The position numbers and the translations under genes were made by a program. DNA of 64,000 bases from Comamonadaceae bacterium OS-4 (GTDB taxonomy: Bacteria > Pseudomonadota > Gammaproteobacteria > Burkholderiales > Burkholderiaceae_C): positions 1,386,501 through 1,450,500 of the forward strand of contig AP026970.1 in assembly GCA_027924025.1 (NCBI GenBank). The letters run 5' to 3'. Under the pieces are notes generated by a model. It did no database searches. It was not told the DNA's origin and was given only the letters and a program-made list of their open reading frames with translations. How positions within the stretch are numbered: the first letter of the stretch is position 1; each line of letters begins with the position of its first letter. Below are positions 54,816 through 63,712 of the stretch, one piece after another.

Positions 54816-56384
54816 ATGCAGTTCAACCGGATGCGGCTGGCCACCAAGCTGTGGTCGGCCATGGCGGTCATGGTCGTTTCGTTGGCGCTCATCATTGCTT
54901 TTACCGCTTTGCAGTCGCGCAAGTCGCGCGAAGCCTATGGCGCGGTGAATGCTGCTATGGTCACCCAAATCAAGCACGCCAACCAGCTGGCGGCGCTGGA
55001 AGATGTCAATGCCACCCGCGCCTACGCCGTGGTGGTGTCCACCGACCCGGGTGTGGCCAAAGCCTTCAAAGATGAAATCAGCGCGAGCAACAGCCGCATT
55101 GAAACGCTGCAAAAGACCATCGAAGCCAGTGACCTCAGCGAAAAAGACCGGCAGCAGCTCGCCAAAATTGCGTCGCTGCGCAAGACGTTGCAGGATCTGA
55201 CCAGCCAGACCGCTTTGCTCAAGGTCACCAAACCGGCAGAAATGCCAACATTTGTGGAGACCCAATACCGCCCTGCGGTCATGGCCCTGCAGCAAGGCCA
55301 TGCCGAATTTGTAGCCATGCAAGACGCAGCCAGCGAAGGCCTGCGTGAGAACTTTGAGTCCGACGGCCGCAAACTGATCGTCATGTCTGCCGGCGGGCTG
55401 GTGGTGCTGATCGTCGGGATTTTGCTCGGGGCGGGGTTCTTGATCCGCTCGATCAAGCAACCCTTGTCACAGGCCAATGCCTTGGCAGCCCGTATTGCCG
55501 AAGGCGATTTGAGTTCTGCGGTGGACGGGTCAAGGGCGGATGAATTCGGCGACCTGATGCGCTCTCTGGCTGCGATGAACCGGGCCTTGTCGCTCATGGT
55601 GGCCCAGGTTCGCCACAGCACCGACAGCATCGCCACCGCCAGCAGCGAAATTGCCACGGGCAATAACGATTTGGCCCACCGCACCGAAGAAACCTCGAGC
55701 AACCTGGCGTCTACCGCGTCCAGCATGGACAGCCTGACCCAAGCCGTGCGCATGAGCTCTGACAACGCCCGCCAGGCCGGTACCCTGGCTGCCAACGCCT
55801 CCAGCGTCGCGCAGCGCGGCGGCGACGTCGTGACCCAGGTGGTGCAGACCATGCAAGAGATCGATGCCAGCAGCAAAAAAATTGCAGACATCATCAGTGT
55901 GATTGACGGGATCGCCTTCCAGACCAACATCCTTGCCCTGAATGCGGCGGTCGAGGCTGCCCGGGCCGGTGAGCAAGGGCGTGGCTTTGCGGTAGTGGCC
56001 TCCGAAGTGCGCTCGCTTGCCGGGCGCAGCGCTGAGGCCGCCAAAGAAATCAAAACCCTGATCGGCACCTCGGTCGACAAGGTCGAGCACGGCACCCAGC
56101 TGGTGACGACAGCCGGCGCCACGATGCAAGAGATCGTCCAAAGCGTACGCCGGGTGGTGGATGTGATTGGCGAGATCACAGCCGCCTCGAGCGAGCAGAG
56201 CAGCGGTATTGCAGACGTGAATCACGCCATTTCGAATCTCGACCAGATGACCCAGCAAAACGCCGCATTGGTCGAAGAGAGCGCCGCCGCTGCCGAGAGC
56301 CTGCGCGACCAGGCGGCGCAGTTGGCACAGGCGGTAGCCGTGTTCAAGGTTGATGCGTATGCCGGCCGCGGAGCCGGTGCTTAG
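54816..56384 (+). CDS. Methyl-accepting chemotaxis protein
   Basis: 522 aa, AAAGGAG upstream. Membrane helix 1 about 12-32, periplasmic four-helix-type sensor (Tar-like) about 33-190, helix 2 about 191-213, HAMP 214-265, methyl-accepting domain to 510 with hairpin tip [29 protein letters not shown] in pieces. No C-terminal CheR-binding pentapeptide; ends G-R-G-A-G-A. Ligand unknown. Its stop overlaps the ridA stop. Confidence 0.94.
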   Translation: MQFNRMRLATKLWSAMAVMVVSLALIIAFTALQSRKSREAYGAVNAAMVTQIKHANQLAALEDVNATRAYAVVVSTDPGVAKAFKDEISASNSRIETLQKTIEASDLSEKDRQQLAKIASLRKTLQDLTSQTALLKVTKPAEMPTFVETQYRPAVMALQQGHAEFVAMQDAASEGLRENFESDGRKLIVMSAGGLVVLIVGILLGAGFLIRSIKQPLSQANALAARIAEGDLSSAVDGSRADEFGDLMRSLAAMNRALSLMVAQVRHSTDSIATASSEIATGNNDLAHRTEETSSNLASTASSMDSLTQAVRMSSDNARQAGTLAANASSVAQRGGDVVTQVVQTMQEIDASSKKIADIISVIDGIAFQTNILALNAAVEAARAGEQGRGFAVVASEVRSLAGRSAEAAKEIKTLIGTSVDKVEHGTQLVTTAGATMQEIVQSVRRVVDVIGEITAASSEQSSGIADVNHAISNLDQMTQQNAALVEESAAAAESLRDQAAQLAQAVAVFKVDAYAGRGAGA

Positions 56385-56839
56385 GCGATTTCGGCAATCA
56401 GCTCGATTTCCACGCACGCACCCATCGGGATCTGGGCGACACCGAAGGCGCTGCGGGCATGCGCGCCGACTTCAGGGCCGAAAACTTCACCCAAGAGCTC
56501 GCTCGCGCCGTTGGTGACCAGGTGTTGCTCGGTGAAATCGCCGGTGGAGTTCACCAGCGACATCACCTTGACAATGCGTTTGACCTTGTTCAGGTCGCCC
56601 ACCGCCGCGTGCAGGGTGCCCATGAGGTCGATAGCGATCGCACGCGCTGCCGCTTTGCCTTGCTCGGTGGTGGTGTCTTTGCCCAACTGGCCGACCCAGG
56701 GCTTGCCGTCTTTTTTGGCGATGTGGCCGCTCAGGAACACGAGCTTGCCGGTTTGCACAAAGGGCACGTAGGCTGCTGCCGGAATGGCAACCGGTGGCAA
56801 GGTGATCTGGAGTGCGGCGAGTTTGTCGTAAATGCTCAT
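56381..56839 (-). CDS. RidA/YjgF-family protein
   Basis: 152 aa. The larger RidA subgroup: [51 protein letters not shown]. The imine-deaminase Arg equivalent to R105 of E. coli RidA is not obvious (G-A-C-V-E-I-E in the place of the R-x-E motif region), so activity is uncertain. Confidence 0.88.
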   Translation of the reverse strand: MSIYDKLAALQITLPPVAIPAAAYVPFVQTGKLVFLSGHIAKKDGKPWVGQLGKDTTTEQGKAAARAIAIDLMGTLHAAVGDLNKVKRIVKVMSLVNSTGDFTEQHLVTNGASELLGEVFGPEVGAHARSAFGVAQIPMGACVEIELIAEIA

Positions 56840-56864
56840 GGGAAATCTTTCAGGTTTACAAGTA

Positions 56865-56924
56865 AAAAGTGCATCTGGCGCTCAAGGAATGAGCGCCTAT
56901 AGCTATCAAAAGTATAGCAATTTC
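56865..56924 (-). repeat. Palindromic repeat, family A, opposite orientation
   Basis: On the minus strand: TTGCTATACTTTTGATAGCT, then ATAGGCGCTCATTCCTTGAG and CGCCAGATGC. It lies just upstream of ridA, the only copy in this orientation. Confidence 0.65.
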
Positions 56925-56965
56925 GTGGCGTACAAAACATCTGCACCGGATTGCTGTTGCGTTGT

Positions 56966-57967
56966 TTATTGCGACTGCGACTGCGATTGAGACATGCCCG
57001 CCGCAGGGCCTTGCGGCTGGGTTTGGGTCTGCGGCGCATCATTATGCGCAGGAGCCGAAGCTGGCGGGCTGTCGGTGCGGATTTCTTCGACGGTGACACC
57101 CACTGTCAGCGTGTGCCGTGACCCGCCATGGATGACGCCCCGCAGCGGCGACACATCGCCAAAATCCCGCCCGGTGGCCACGGTGACATAGTCGACCCCG
57201 GGCGCGTGCCAGCCCCAGCGGTTATTGGTCGGGTCGAAATCCACCCAGCGCTCACCCTCAGGGAGGTCCGGCACATAGACACTCACCCAAGCGTGGGACG
57301 CGTCGCTCCCGATGAGCTTGACTTGTCCGGGCGCAGGCTGGGTCAACAGATAGCCACTGACATAGCGGGCAGGCAGGCCCATGCTGCGCCAGCAGGCCAG
57401 CATGATGTGGGCAAAGTCCTGGCAGACGCCTTTGCGCTGCTCCAAGGCTTGCAGCGCCGGGGTGTTGATCTGGGTGCTGTGGGACTCGTAGGTGAAGTCG
57501 GTGTGGATCCGCTCCATCAGGTCGCAGGCTACCGCGATCAGGCTGGTACCGGCAATAAAACTGGGGCGCGCGTAGCCCGAGAACTCCAGCTGCCGCGGCA
57601 CAAACGGGCTGGCAAATACAAACTCTGCGGCAGCCTCGTAAGCCGCACCGGCCTGAAAGCGCAGCCGGTCCCGCAGGGTCTCCCAGGGCAAACTGCTTTG
57701 GGGGCGGATGTGCTCACGCGTGGACACCAGACTGCAAGCCCGCACCTGCAAGACGCTATGGGGTACCTGCAGTGAGAAAAAACAGCGCTGGTTGCCGAAC
57801 ACATCCGGTGCGCTGCGCTGCTGGGCCGGCTGCGGGTTGATGATCAGGCTGTGGCTCAGCACGTGTTGGCTACCGTGGGCGCGCGGCTCCAGATAGGCCA
57901 CATGCTGCGCCGTCTCGACGGTGGGTTGGTAGTCGTAGCGGGTTTCGTGGGTGACTTGCAGCAGCAT
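56966..57967 (-). CDS. Transglutaminase-like cysteine peptidase-fold protein
   Basis: 333 aa. N-terminal Transglut_N domain (H-E-T-R-Y-D-Y), then catalytic triad Cys in R-K-G-V-C-Q-D-F-A-H-I-M, His in S-H-A-W-V-S-V-Y and Asp in W-V-D-F-D-P-T-N-N. A Gln/Pro/Ser tail follows. The start overlaps the stop of the ATP-grasp fusion upstream, so they are one unit. Confidence 0.92.
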   Translation of the reverse strand: MLLQVTHETRYDYQPTVETAQHVAYLEPRAHGSQHVLSHSLIINPQPAQQRSAPDVFGNQRCFFSLQVPHSVLQVRACSLVSTREHIRPQSSLPWETLRDRLRFQAGAAYEAAAEFVFASPFVPRQLEFSGYARPSFIAGTSLIAVACDLMERIHTDFTYESHSTQINTPALQALEQRKGVCQDFAHIMLACWRSMGLPARYVSGYLLTQPAPGQVKLIGSDASHAWVSVYVPDLPEGERWVDFDPTNNRWGWHAPGVDYVTVATGRDFGDVSPLRGVIHGGSRHTLTVGVTVEEIRTDSPPASAPAHNDAPQTQTQPQGPAAGMSQSQSQSQ

Positions 57968-60639
57968 CAGGTACCCACGCTTTGTTTGGTTTCGCCCGAG
58001 TGGGTGAAATAGGTGATGCTGATGTCCTCAGACACTGTGTAGGCGGCTTGGCATAGGGACTTGAGGAGCTCCCGCAACGGGCCCATCACCGGTCCATCGG
58101 CCGGGCTTTCACACAGAGTGGCCAAGTCCCAGCGGTCGGGTGATGGCACTTGCAAGCTCATTTCACTGAGTTCATGCGCGGGGCTCTGGGCGAGTTTGGC
58201 CAGGCGGCCCCGCAGCGTATGCGCGACCCACGCCAGTGAACGCGGGTTGTCGCGGTCCAGCACCAGCAGGTCAATGAGTGCTGCCACATCGCGGCTCTGC
58301 TGGTACTGGGCATGAAACGTGATGGTGCTGTCAAACAAGCCGAGCAGGGCTTCAAATCCTCCATCGGTGTCGACGGCGCCGGTCTCCAGTGACTGGTCCA
58401 GGGCAGTGGCCAGAAAGTTCAGCCGCTCCACATGCCGGCCGATGCTCAGCAGGCGCCAGCCATCGTCCCGGGTCATGCGGTCGGTTTGGGCGCCGGTGAT
58501 GGCGGCCAGGTGGTCACTGGCGTCTTTGAGAATCCGCAGGGCCTGGTTGGGTGCGTAGTCGCCTTGCGCGGCCAACTGGGCGCAACGCTGGAAAACCTCT
58601 TCCTCGGCCCGCACGATGGTGGCCCAGTGTTCCTGGGACAAGCGTTCGCGCACCGTGGCGGCTGCCATCTTCAAAGCGCGCATGTTGTAGCCCACGCCGG
58701 TCGCGCCATCGGGCGAAGCCAGGCTGGCGATGATGGAGCGCTCAAAAACGCGCCGCGCCTGCACTGCAGACGGCACCCCGGGGAGGACCAGTGTGTTGAT
58801 TTGCGCCAGCTGCGTGAGCCATTGCAGCAAAGGCGTGCTGGACTGCTCTTCGCCGCCCAGGTATTCCAGCGCCAGGCGGGCCAGGCGGATGGTGTTGTCA
58901 GCCCGCTCGGTGTAGCGACCCAACCAATACAGGTTTTCTGCAGCGCGGCTGGTGACCAAACGCTTGCGCTGGGCCAACACGGCGGGGGTGAGGGTGGTGG
59001 GCAGCAGCGTGGTGGTGTCGACCTCGCCACGGGTCAGTGCCCAGACGTCGGCACTGCTGCCGCCGCGTTGCATCGAGGCAATGTCTGTGCTCGTGCCCGC
59101 TACCCGGGCCAGGCCGCCGGGCAGTACCTGCCAGGCCGGTTGGCCTTGGGCGTTGCGGCCGGCAGACACTGCGAACACTCGCAGCATGACGGAGCGAGCT
59201 TCCATGCCTGCGGATTCGCCCTTGCCGTCGGCAGGGTTGCGCCAGGTCGGCATTTGCGAAAGAGGCATATAGGCCTGCACCGTGTGCTCTTCGCTTTGGC
59301 GCACGATGCGGCCGGCCAAGCGGTCCAATGCACTTTGCTGCAGCGTGTGGCCCAGCATCGCATCAAAGCTGGGGTGGATGCTGGAGCCGGGGTAGGTCGG
59401 CTTGATGGTGCGCTCGCCCAGCAAGGGCAGGGCGGCTTCCATGGCGCTGCGCTCGCCGCACCACCAGGTGGGCAAGGCCGGGAGACTCAAGCGCTCACCC
59501 AGCAAGGCTTGGGCGATGGCCGGCAAAAAGCCCAGCAGCGCGGGCGACTCCAGAAACGCAGAACCGGGGGTGTTGGCCACCAGCACGTTGCCGGCGCGTA
59601 TCGCTTGCAACAGGCCCGGCACACCCAGGGTGGAGTCGGGCCGCAGCTCCAGCGGGTCGAGGTACTGGTCGTCCACCCGCTTGAGCAGGCCGTGTACCGG
59701 CACCAAGCCACGCAATGTCTTGAGGTAAAGGCGCTCATCGCGCACCAGCAGGTCGCTGCCTTCGACCAAACTCAGGCCGAGGTAGCGGGCCAGGTAGGCG
59801 TGCTCAAAATAGGTTTCGTTGTAAGGGCCGGGCGTCAGCAGGGCAATATGGGCCTGGGCACCCGCGGGGCTGGCGTTTTTCAGGCTGTCCATCAGGGCGC
59901 GGTAAGTGCTGGCCAAGCGTTGCACCTTGAGCGCCTGAAACGCCTGCGGGAACTGCCGGGACACGGCAAGCCGGTTTTCCAGCAAATAGCCGAGGCCGCT
60001 CGGCGCCTGGCACCGCTGGCTCACTACCCACCAATTGCCGTCCGGCCCGCGGGCGAGATCAAAGGCTGCCACATGCAAGTGCACCCCGCCCACCGGCTGC
60101 ACGTCGGCCATGGGGCGCAAGTAGCCGGGGTGGCCGTGCACCAGAGCGGGTGGCAAAAGACCCTGCTGCAGGAGCTGCTGCGGGCCGTAGACATCGGCCA
60201 TGACTGCTTCCAGCAGTTGCATGCGCTGTTGCACGCCTGCCTCGATATGGGCCCAATCCGGTGCATCGACGATCAGCGGAAACAAGTCCAGCGACCAGGG
60301 GCGTTGGGGGCCTTCGGCGTCGGCATACACGTTGTAAGTTACGCCGTTGTCACGGATCTGTCGCTGAAGGCTGGCAATATGCTGATCGAGTGCAGCCTCG
60401 CTGCTACCCTCCATATTATTGAAGAATTGCCGCCACACGCTCGTCAAATGTGCGTCGGTAGCTCCTGAATTGATAGCGCCACGGAGTTCGTCAAAATGGC
60501 TTTCATGGGCGCGGCAGGCGCGCGCGAAGCGCAGTACGTCGGCTGCGCTTTCGGTGCTGGGGTCGGGGCGGGATTCGTCAGGATGTGTCACTGTGACCAA
60601 GTATGCCAGCAAGGGCTGATTTCTTCGGTCTGCAAGCAA
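57967..60639 (-). CDS. Circularly permuted ATP-grasp/alpha-E domain fusion
   Basis: 890 aa from TTG 60639; GTG 60591 is an alternative start. N-terminal half is a DUF404/DUF407-type circularly permuted ATP-grasp (D-V-Y-G-P-Q-Q-L-L, L-T-P-G-P-Y-N-E-T-Y-F-E-H, V-A-N-T-P-G-S-A-F, I-K-P-T-Y-P), and the C-terminal third is an alpha-E (DUF403) domain (S-R-A-A-E-N-L-Y-W-L-G-R-Y-T-E-R-A-D-N near 565). These domains, with transglutaminases, are predicted to build or attach small peptides. In many genomes the two halves are separate genes. Confidence 0.92.
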   Translation of the reverse strand: MLADRRNQPLLAYLVTVTHPDESRPDPSTESAADVLRFARACRAHESHFDELRGAINSGATDAHLTSVWRQFFNNMEGSSEAALDQHIASLQRQIRDNGVTYNVYADAEGPQRPWSLDLFPLIVDAPDWAHIEAGVQQRMQLLEAVMADVYGPQQLLQQGLLPPALVHGHPGYLRPMADVQPVGGVHLHVAAFDLARGPDGNWWVVSQRCQAPSGLGYLLENRLAVSRQFPQAFQALKVQRLASTYRALMDSLKNASPAGAQAHIALLTPGPYNETYFEHAYLARYLGLSLVEGSDLLVRDERLYLKTLRGLVPVHGLLKRVDDQYLDPLELRPDSTLGVPGLLQAIRAGNVLVANTPGSAFLESPALLGFLPAIAQALLGERLSLPALPTWWCGERSAMEAALPLLGERTIKPTYPGSSIHPSFDAMLGHTLQQSALDRLAGRIVRQSEEHTVQAYMPLSQMPTWRNPADGKGESAGMEARSVMLRVFAVSAGRNAQGQPAWQVLPGGLARVAGTSTDIASMQRGGSSADVWALTRGEVDTTTLLPTTLTPAVLAQRKRLVTSRAAENLYWLGRYTERADNTIRLARLALEYLGGEEQSSTPLLQWLTQLAQINTLVLPGVPSAVQARRVFERSIIASLASPDGATGVGYNMRALKMAAATVRERLSQEHWATIVRAEEEVFQRCAQLAAQGDYAPNQALRILKDASDHLAAITGAQTDRMTRDDGWRLLSIGRHVERLNFLATALDQSLETGAVDTDGGFEALLGLFDSTITFHAQYQQSRDVAALIDLLVLDRDNPRSLAWVAHTLRGRLAKLAQSPAHELSEMSLQVPSPDRWDLATLCESPADGPVMGPLRELLKSLCQAAYTVSEDISITYFTHSGETKQSVGT

Positions 60640-60689
60640 TCACTATGCCGGTCATACTTTCGGCCAAGCCCACTCGCCGGATACACCCC

Positions 60690-61310
60690 ATGACTGCTGA
60701 CTTCCATTTTTACGAACCCCGCTTGGGGCATGGTTTGCCCCACGATCCCTTCAATGCCATCGTCGGCCCCCGTCCCATCGGCTGGATTTCGAGCCGCAGC
60801 GCGGATGGGGTGCTGAATCTTGCGCCCTATAGTTTTTTCAATGCGTTCAACTATGTGCCGCCCATCGTGGGTTTTTCGAGCATTGGCTACAAAGACACGG
60901 TGCGCAACATCGAGGCCACCGGTGAGTTTGTCTGGAATTTGGTGACCCGGCCCCTGGCGGAAGCCATGAACCAGACCTGTGCGCCCGTCGGCCCGGAGGT
61001 CGATGAATTTGCCCTGGCGGGCCTGACGCCCGTGAACTCCAGCCTGGTGCAAGTGCCCCGGGTGCTGGAAAGCCCGGTGAGCTTTGAGTGCCGCTGCACC
61101 CAAGTCGTTCAGCTACAAACGGCAGCTGGTGCTGCGGTGCCCAGTTGGTTGGTCTTGGGCGAGGTGGTCGGGGTGCACCTGGACCGGCGCTTGCTGGTGG
61201 ACGGGGTTTACGACACCGCTGCGGCCGGGCATGTCTTGCGCGGCGGCGGGCCGGCGGATTACTTCAGCGTAGGGCCTGAGCAACTTTTCAAGATGTTCCG
61301 GCCCCAATAA
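60690..61310 (+). CDS. Flavin reductase family protein
   Basis: 206 aa from ATG 60690. FMN-binding split barrel: P-F-N-A-I-V-G-P-R-P-I-G-W-I-S-S, N-L-A-P-Y-S-F-F-N-A-F, P-P-I-V-G-F-S, and D-T-V-R-N-I-E-A-T-G-E-F-V-W-N. Close to the DIM6/NTAB group; may supply reduced flavin or act alone. Downstream is a terminator for the opposite strand. Confidence 0.9.
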   Translation: MTADFHFYEPRLGHGLPHDPFNAIVGPRPIGWISSRSADGVLNLAPYSFFNAFNYVPPIVGFSSIGYKDTVRNIEATGEFVWNLVTRPLAEAMNQTCAPVGPEVDEFALAGLTPVNSSLVQVPRVLESPVSFECRCTQVVQLQTAAGAAVPSWLVLGEVVGVHLDRRLLVDGVYDTAAAGHVLRGGGPADYFSVGPEQLFKMFRPQ

Positions 61311-61342
61311 AAAAGCCACCGGCAACGCGCGTTGCGGTGGCT
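61308..61342 (-). terminator. Intrinsic terminator for the HiPIP gene
   Basis: On the minus strand AGCCACC-GCAACGC then GCGTTGC-G-GGTGGCT followed by TTTTTATT. The T run on the minus side only makes it directional. Confidence 0.85.
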
Positions 61343-61400
61343 GTCGGCTGCATCCTTCAGATCTGCAGCGGGTGGCACAGCCCTTGGGCTGCACTACCGA

Positions 61401-61706
61401 TCAGGCCTTTTTGGCGTAGGCGCTGCACCAGCCCTTGCCGGCGACTTGCTTGCCGGCAAACAAGGGGCAGCCGCCAGCGGCGTCTGTAGCTTTGCCCTGG
61501 TAGAGCGCGCAGCTGGAGCAAGCTTGGCCTGCGGCGTATTTGGGGAACTTGGTTTTGTCCACCTTGGTGGCGTCGGCCTTGTAACCCAATGCACCGGCTT
61601 GGGCGTCTTTTTCGTCCAGCATGGGGGCTGCGGCGTGTACCTGGCTTGCCAGCAGCGCAGTGCTGCCGAGCGCGACTTGAAGCATGAATGTGCGACGTTG
61701 TGTCAT
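61401..61706 (-). CDS. hip: High-potential iron-sulfur protein
   Basis: 101 aa with a Tat-type leader (R-R-T-F-M-L, cleavage near V-H-A/A-A). Four cluster cysteines C63, C66, C80 and C94 in the HiPIP pattern C-x2-C-x13-C-x13-C. A periplasmic electron carrier, used in photosynthetic or respiratory chains of purple and related bacteria; no partner complex is in the window. Confidence 0.93.
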   Translation of the reverse strand: MTQRRTFMLQVALGSTALLASQVHAAAPMLDEKDAQAGALGYKADATKVDKTKFPKYAAGQACSSCALYQGKATDAAGGCPLFAGKQVAGKGWCSAYAKKA

Positions 61707-61837
61707 GGCTTGGTTTCCTAAGGTGAATAGCGAGCCCGCGGGATAGCGGGTTGGTTACGCATTGTTATGAAAAGACTGGCAGGGCCCCTTGATCCTGATC
61801 AATACCCGGCTAAAGCACTCCAGTGTTGGTGGGTGTT

Positions 61838-62545
61838 TCAGCCCAGCGGCAGGGCGTCGAAGGTGCCGTAACAGTTTTTGAGCCAGGTTTTTACACGCTG
61901 GCGCTCCAGCATGCCCAGCGCATCGTCCCCCTCTTTGCGGTGAACTGCCGCCCAGAAGCTGGCGTTTTGCCGGTCGATTTTGCGCATGCTGGCCTCGTGT
62001 AGCTGGGGCAAGGTGGTGATGTGGCCGCCGAGTGCCACCGCTTTTTTGAGCGCTGCGGACTCCTCGAGTTGCGAGAAGTCGCTGCCGCGGCCCAGGTTTT
62101 TCACCACGATGTAATTTGGCCCAGCGCCATAGGTGGCAACCAAGCGGTCCAACAGGTCGACAGAGTCTCTGCCGGCATCCGCCACATGCCAGAAATTCAC
62201 CGTGACACCCATGCTGGCCATCAGCGAAACCAGGTCGGAGTCTTTGACCCAGCGGGCCAGCGGGGCGGCTGTTTGCGCAGCCAGATCGACGATCACATTC
62301 GGTGGCGGACCTTCGGTGGGCTCTTCCTCGTAGACCGCGGCTACCAGGTCCAGACCCTCGTAGGTGTCCACGACGACCGGCGACGCGAAGTCGCTGTAAA
62401 ACCGGGTGAAGGAGGTGTGCGAGCGGTCGGTGTCAAAACCCGTGAAGGCGCGGCCCTTGTCAATAAAGTATTGGGCCAAAACGCGCGCCAGCACCGATTT
62501 GCCGACGCCGCCTTTTTCGCCGCCGATGAAGTTGATAGAGGGCAT
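61838..62545 (-). CDS. ParA/MinD-like P-loop ATPase
   Basis: 235 aa. Deviant Walker A G-E-K-G-G-V-G-K-S (9-17) and a D-x-D-R segment (F-D-T-D-R-S-H-T) at the switch I place; V-I-V-D-L-A-A-Q at Walker B. No ParB-like partner is next to it. Similar stand-alone proteins are annotated as mobilization or nucleotide-binding proteins; role unknown. A 33-bp gap separates it from the upstream AbrB-family gene. Confidence 0.82.
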   Translation of the reverse strand: MPSINFIGGEKGGVGKSVLARVLAQYFIDKGRAFTGFDTDRSHTSFTRFYSDFASPVVVDTYEGLDLVAAVYEEEPTEGPPPNVIVDLAAQTAAPLARWVKDSDLVSLMASMGVTVNFWHVADAGRDSVDLLDRLVATYGAGPNYIVVKNLGRGSDFSQLEESAALKKAVALGGHITTLPQLHEASMRKIDRQNASFWAAVHRKEGDDALGMLERQRVKTWLKNCYGTFDALPLG

Positions 62546-62578
62546 AAAAATCCTGGTTGAGTTGAAAAAAGAAACGCG

Positions 62579-63676
62579 TCAGGCCGCACTGCGGCTTGTG
62601 AGTCGTAGCACCAGCCAGCGCGAGAGGCGCGGGCCCAGCAGCAACACCATGAAAAAACGGACCATTTGCATGGCCATGACAAAACCTGCATCGACCGCGC
62701 TGCCCACGGCGATTACCGCCACCGAGTCCGCACCGCCGGGGCTGGTGGCCAAGTAGGCAGTGAGTGGGGCAACGCCCGCAAAAAACATGAGGCTGCCTGC
62801 AATCAGCAAACCGAGCACGATCAGGGCAAAGATGGCGACCAGCACCCGCGGCAACACCCGCCAAGCGTGCTCCAGAATTTCGCGGTTGAAGCGCAGACCT
62901 ATGCCCCAGCCCAGCGCGGTATACGCCAGTGCCAGCAGCGGGCCCGGCAGCTCCAGCTTCCAAGGGCTGAGGTTGTCCATGGCCAGTGCCAACACCATGG
63001 GGATCAACAATGGGCCACCGGGGAATGTGAGGATGCGGCCCAGCCAGGCAGCAAGCAGCACCAGCACAAGCGTCAGCCCGGCATGCAAGGGGTTCTGGAT
63101 GTGCAACCAATGGGCCAGCTGAACATCCCAACCGGGCACGACGTATTCGGGGGAGGCCGCAACGCCTGTTGCAAAGTGAGCCACCAGCGAAGCAATCGCC
63201 GTGACCATGGCAACTCGCAGGTACTGCATGAATGCCACCAAGCGGGTGTCCGCGCCGAAATCGCCCGCCATGAGCACCATGGCGGAAGCCGCGCCCGGTG
63301 CCAGGCCCCAGATCGCAGTGCTGCCCGGCAGTAAACCGCTGCGCATCAGCCAGTAGCCCAGCAGCGCGCTGGCCGCCATGACCGCAAAAGCAATCCCTAG
63401 AAACAGCGGCCATTCGCCGGCCACGCGTTGCAGCACCTCGAAATGCAGGCTGTGCGCCATCAGGCAGGCGATGACCGACTGGCCAATGGCAAACAGCGGG
63501 GCGGGGACCTGCACATTCATGTCCTGCGTGGCAAGCAGGACACCGGCCAGCATGCAACCCAGCAACATGCCCGCTGGCACACCCATGAGCAGAAAAGCTG
63601 CACTGGCCAGCGCGCTGCACAGCAGCAACGCCGGCCCGTGCAGCCGGGGCTGCTGGCTTAGGAATGACATTCGCAT
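62579..63676 (-). CDS. AbrB-family membrane protein (AmoA-like, DUF family)
   Basis: 365 aa with about ten hydrophobic segments in two similar halves. The G-L-A-P-G-A-A-S-A-M-V and S-P-G-G-A-D-S-V-A-V-I motifs recur once per half, as in the AbrB duplicated-domain membrane family (sometimes mislabelled ammonia monooxygenase; unrelated to the Bacillus regulator AbrB). Likely a transporter of unknown cargo. Probably cotranscribed with the ParA-like gene. Confidence 0.88.
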   Translation of the reverse strand: MRMSFLSQQPRLHGPALLLCSALASAAFLLMGVPAGMLLGCMLAGVLLATQDMNVQVPAPLFAIGQSVIACLMAHSLHFEVLQRVAGEWPLFLGIAFAVMAASALLGYWLMRSGLLPGSTAIWGLAPGAASAMVLMAGDFGADTRLVAFMQYLRVAMVTAIASLVAHFATGVAASPEYVVPGWDVQLAHWLHIQNPLHAGLTLVLVLLAAWLGRILTFPGGPLLIPMVLALAMDNLSPWKLELPGPLLALAYTALGWGIGLRFNREILEHAWRVLPRVLVAIFALIVLGLLIAGSLMFFAGVAPLTAYLATSPGGADSVAVIAVGSAVDAGFVMAMQMVRFFMVLLLGPRLSRWLVLRLTSRSAA

Positions 63677-63712
63677 CTGCTGGATTAGATGCGAGCCGTG
63701 TGACGCTTCAGA

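Noticed and set aside
54816..56179. 385-codon minus-strand frame in the chemotaxis receptor gene
   Set aside because: Ser/Ala-rich shadow of a gene with unmistakable MCP motifs.
58432..60468. 678-codon plus-strand frame
   Set aside because: Antisense to the ATP-grasp/alpha-E fusion; low-complexity Gly/Gln/His composition and no recognisable domain.
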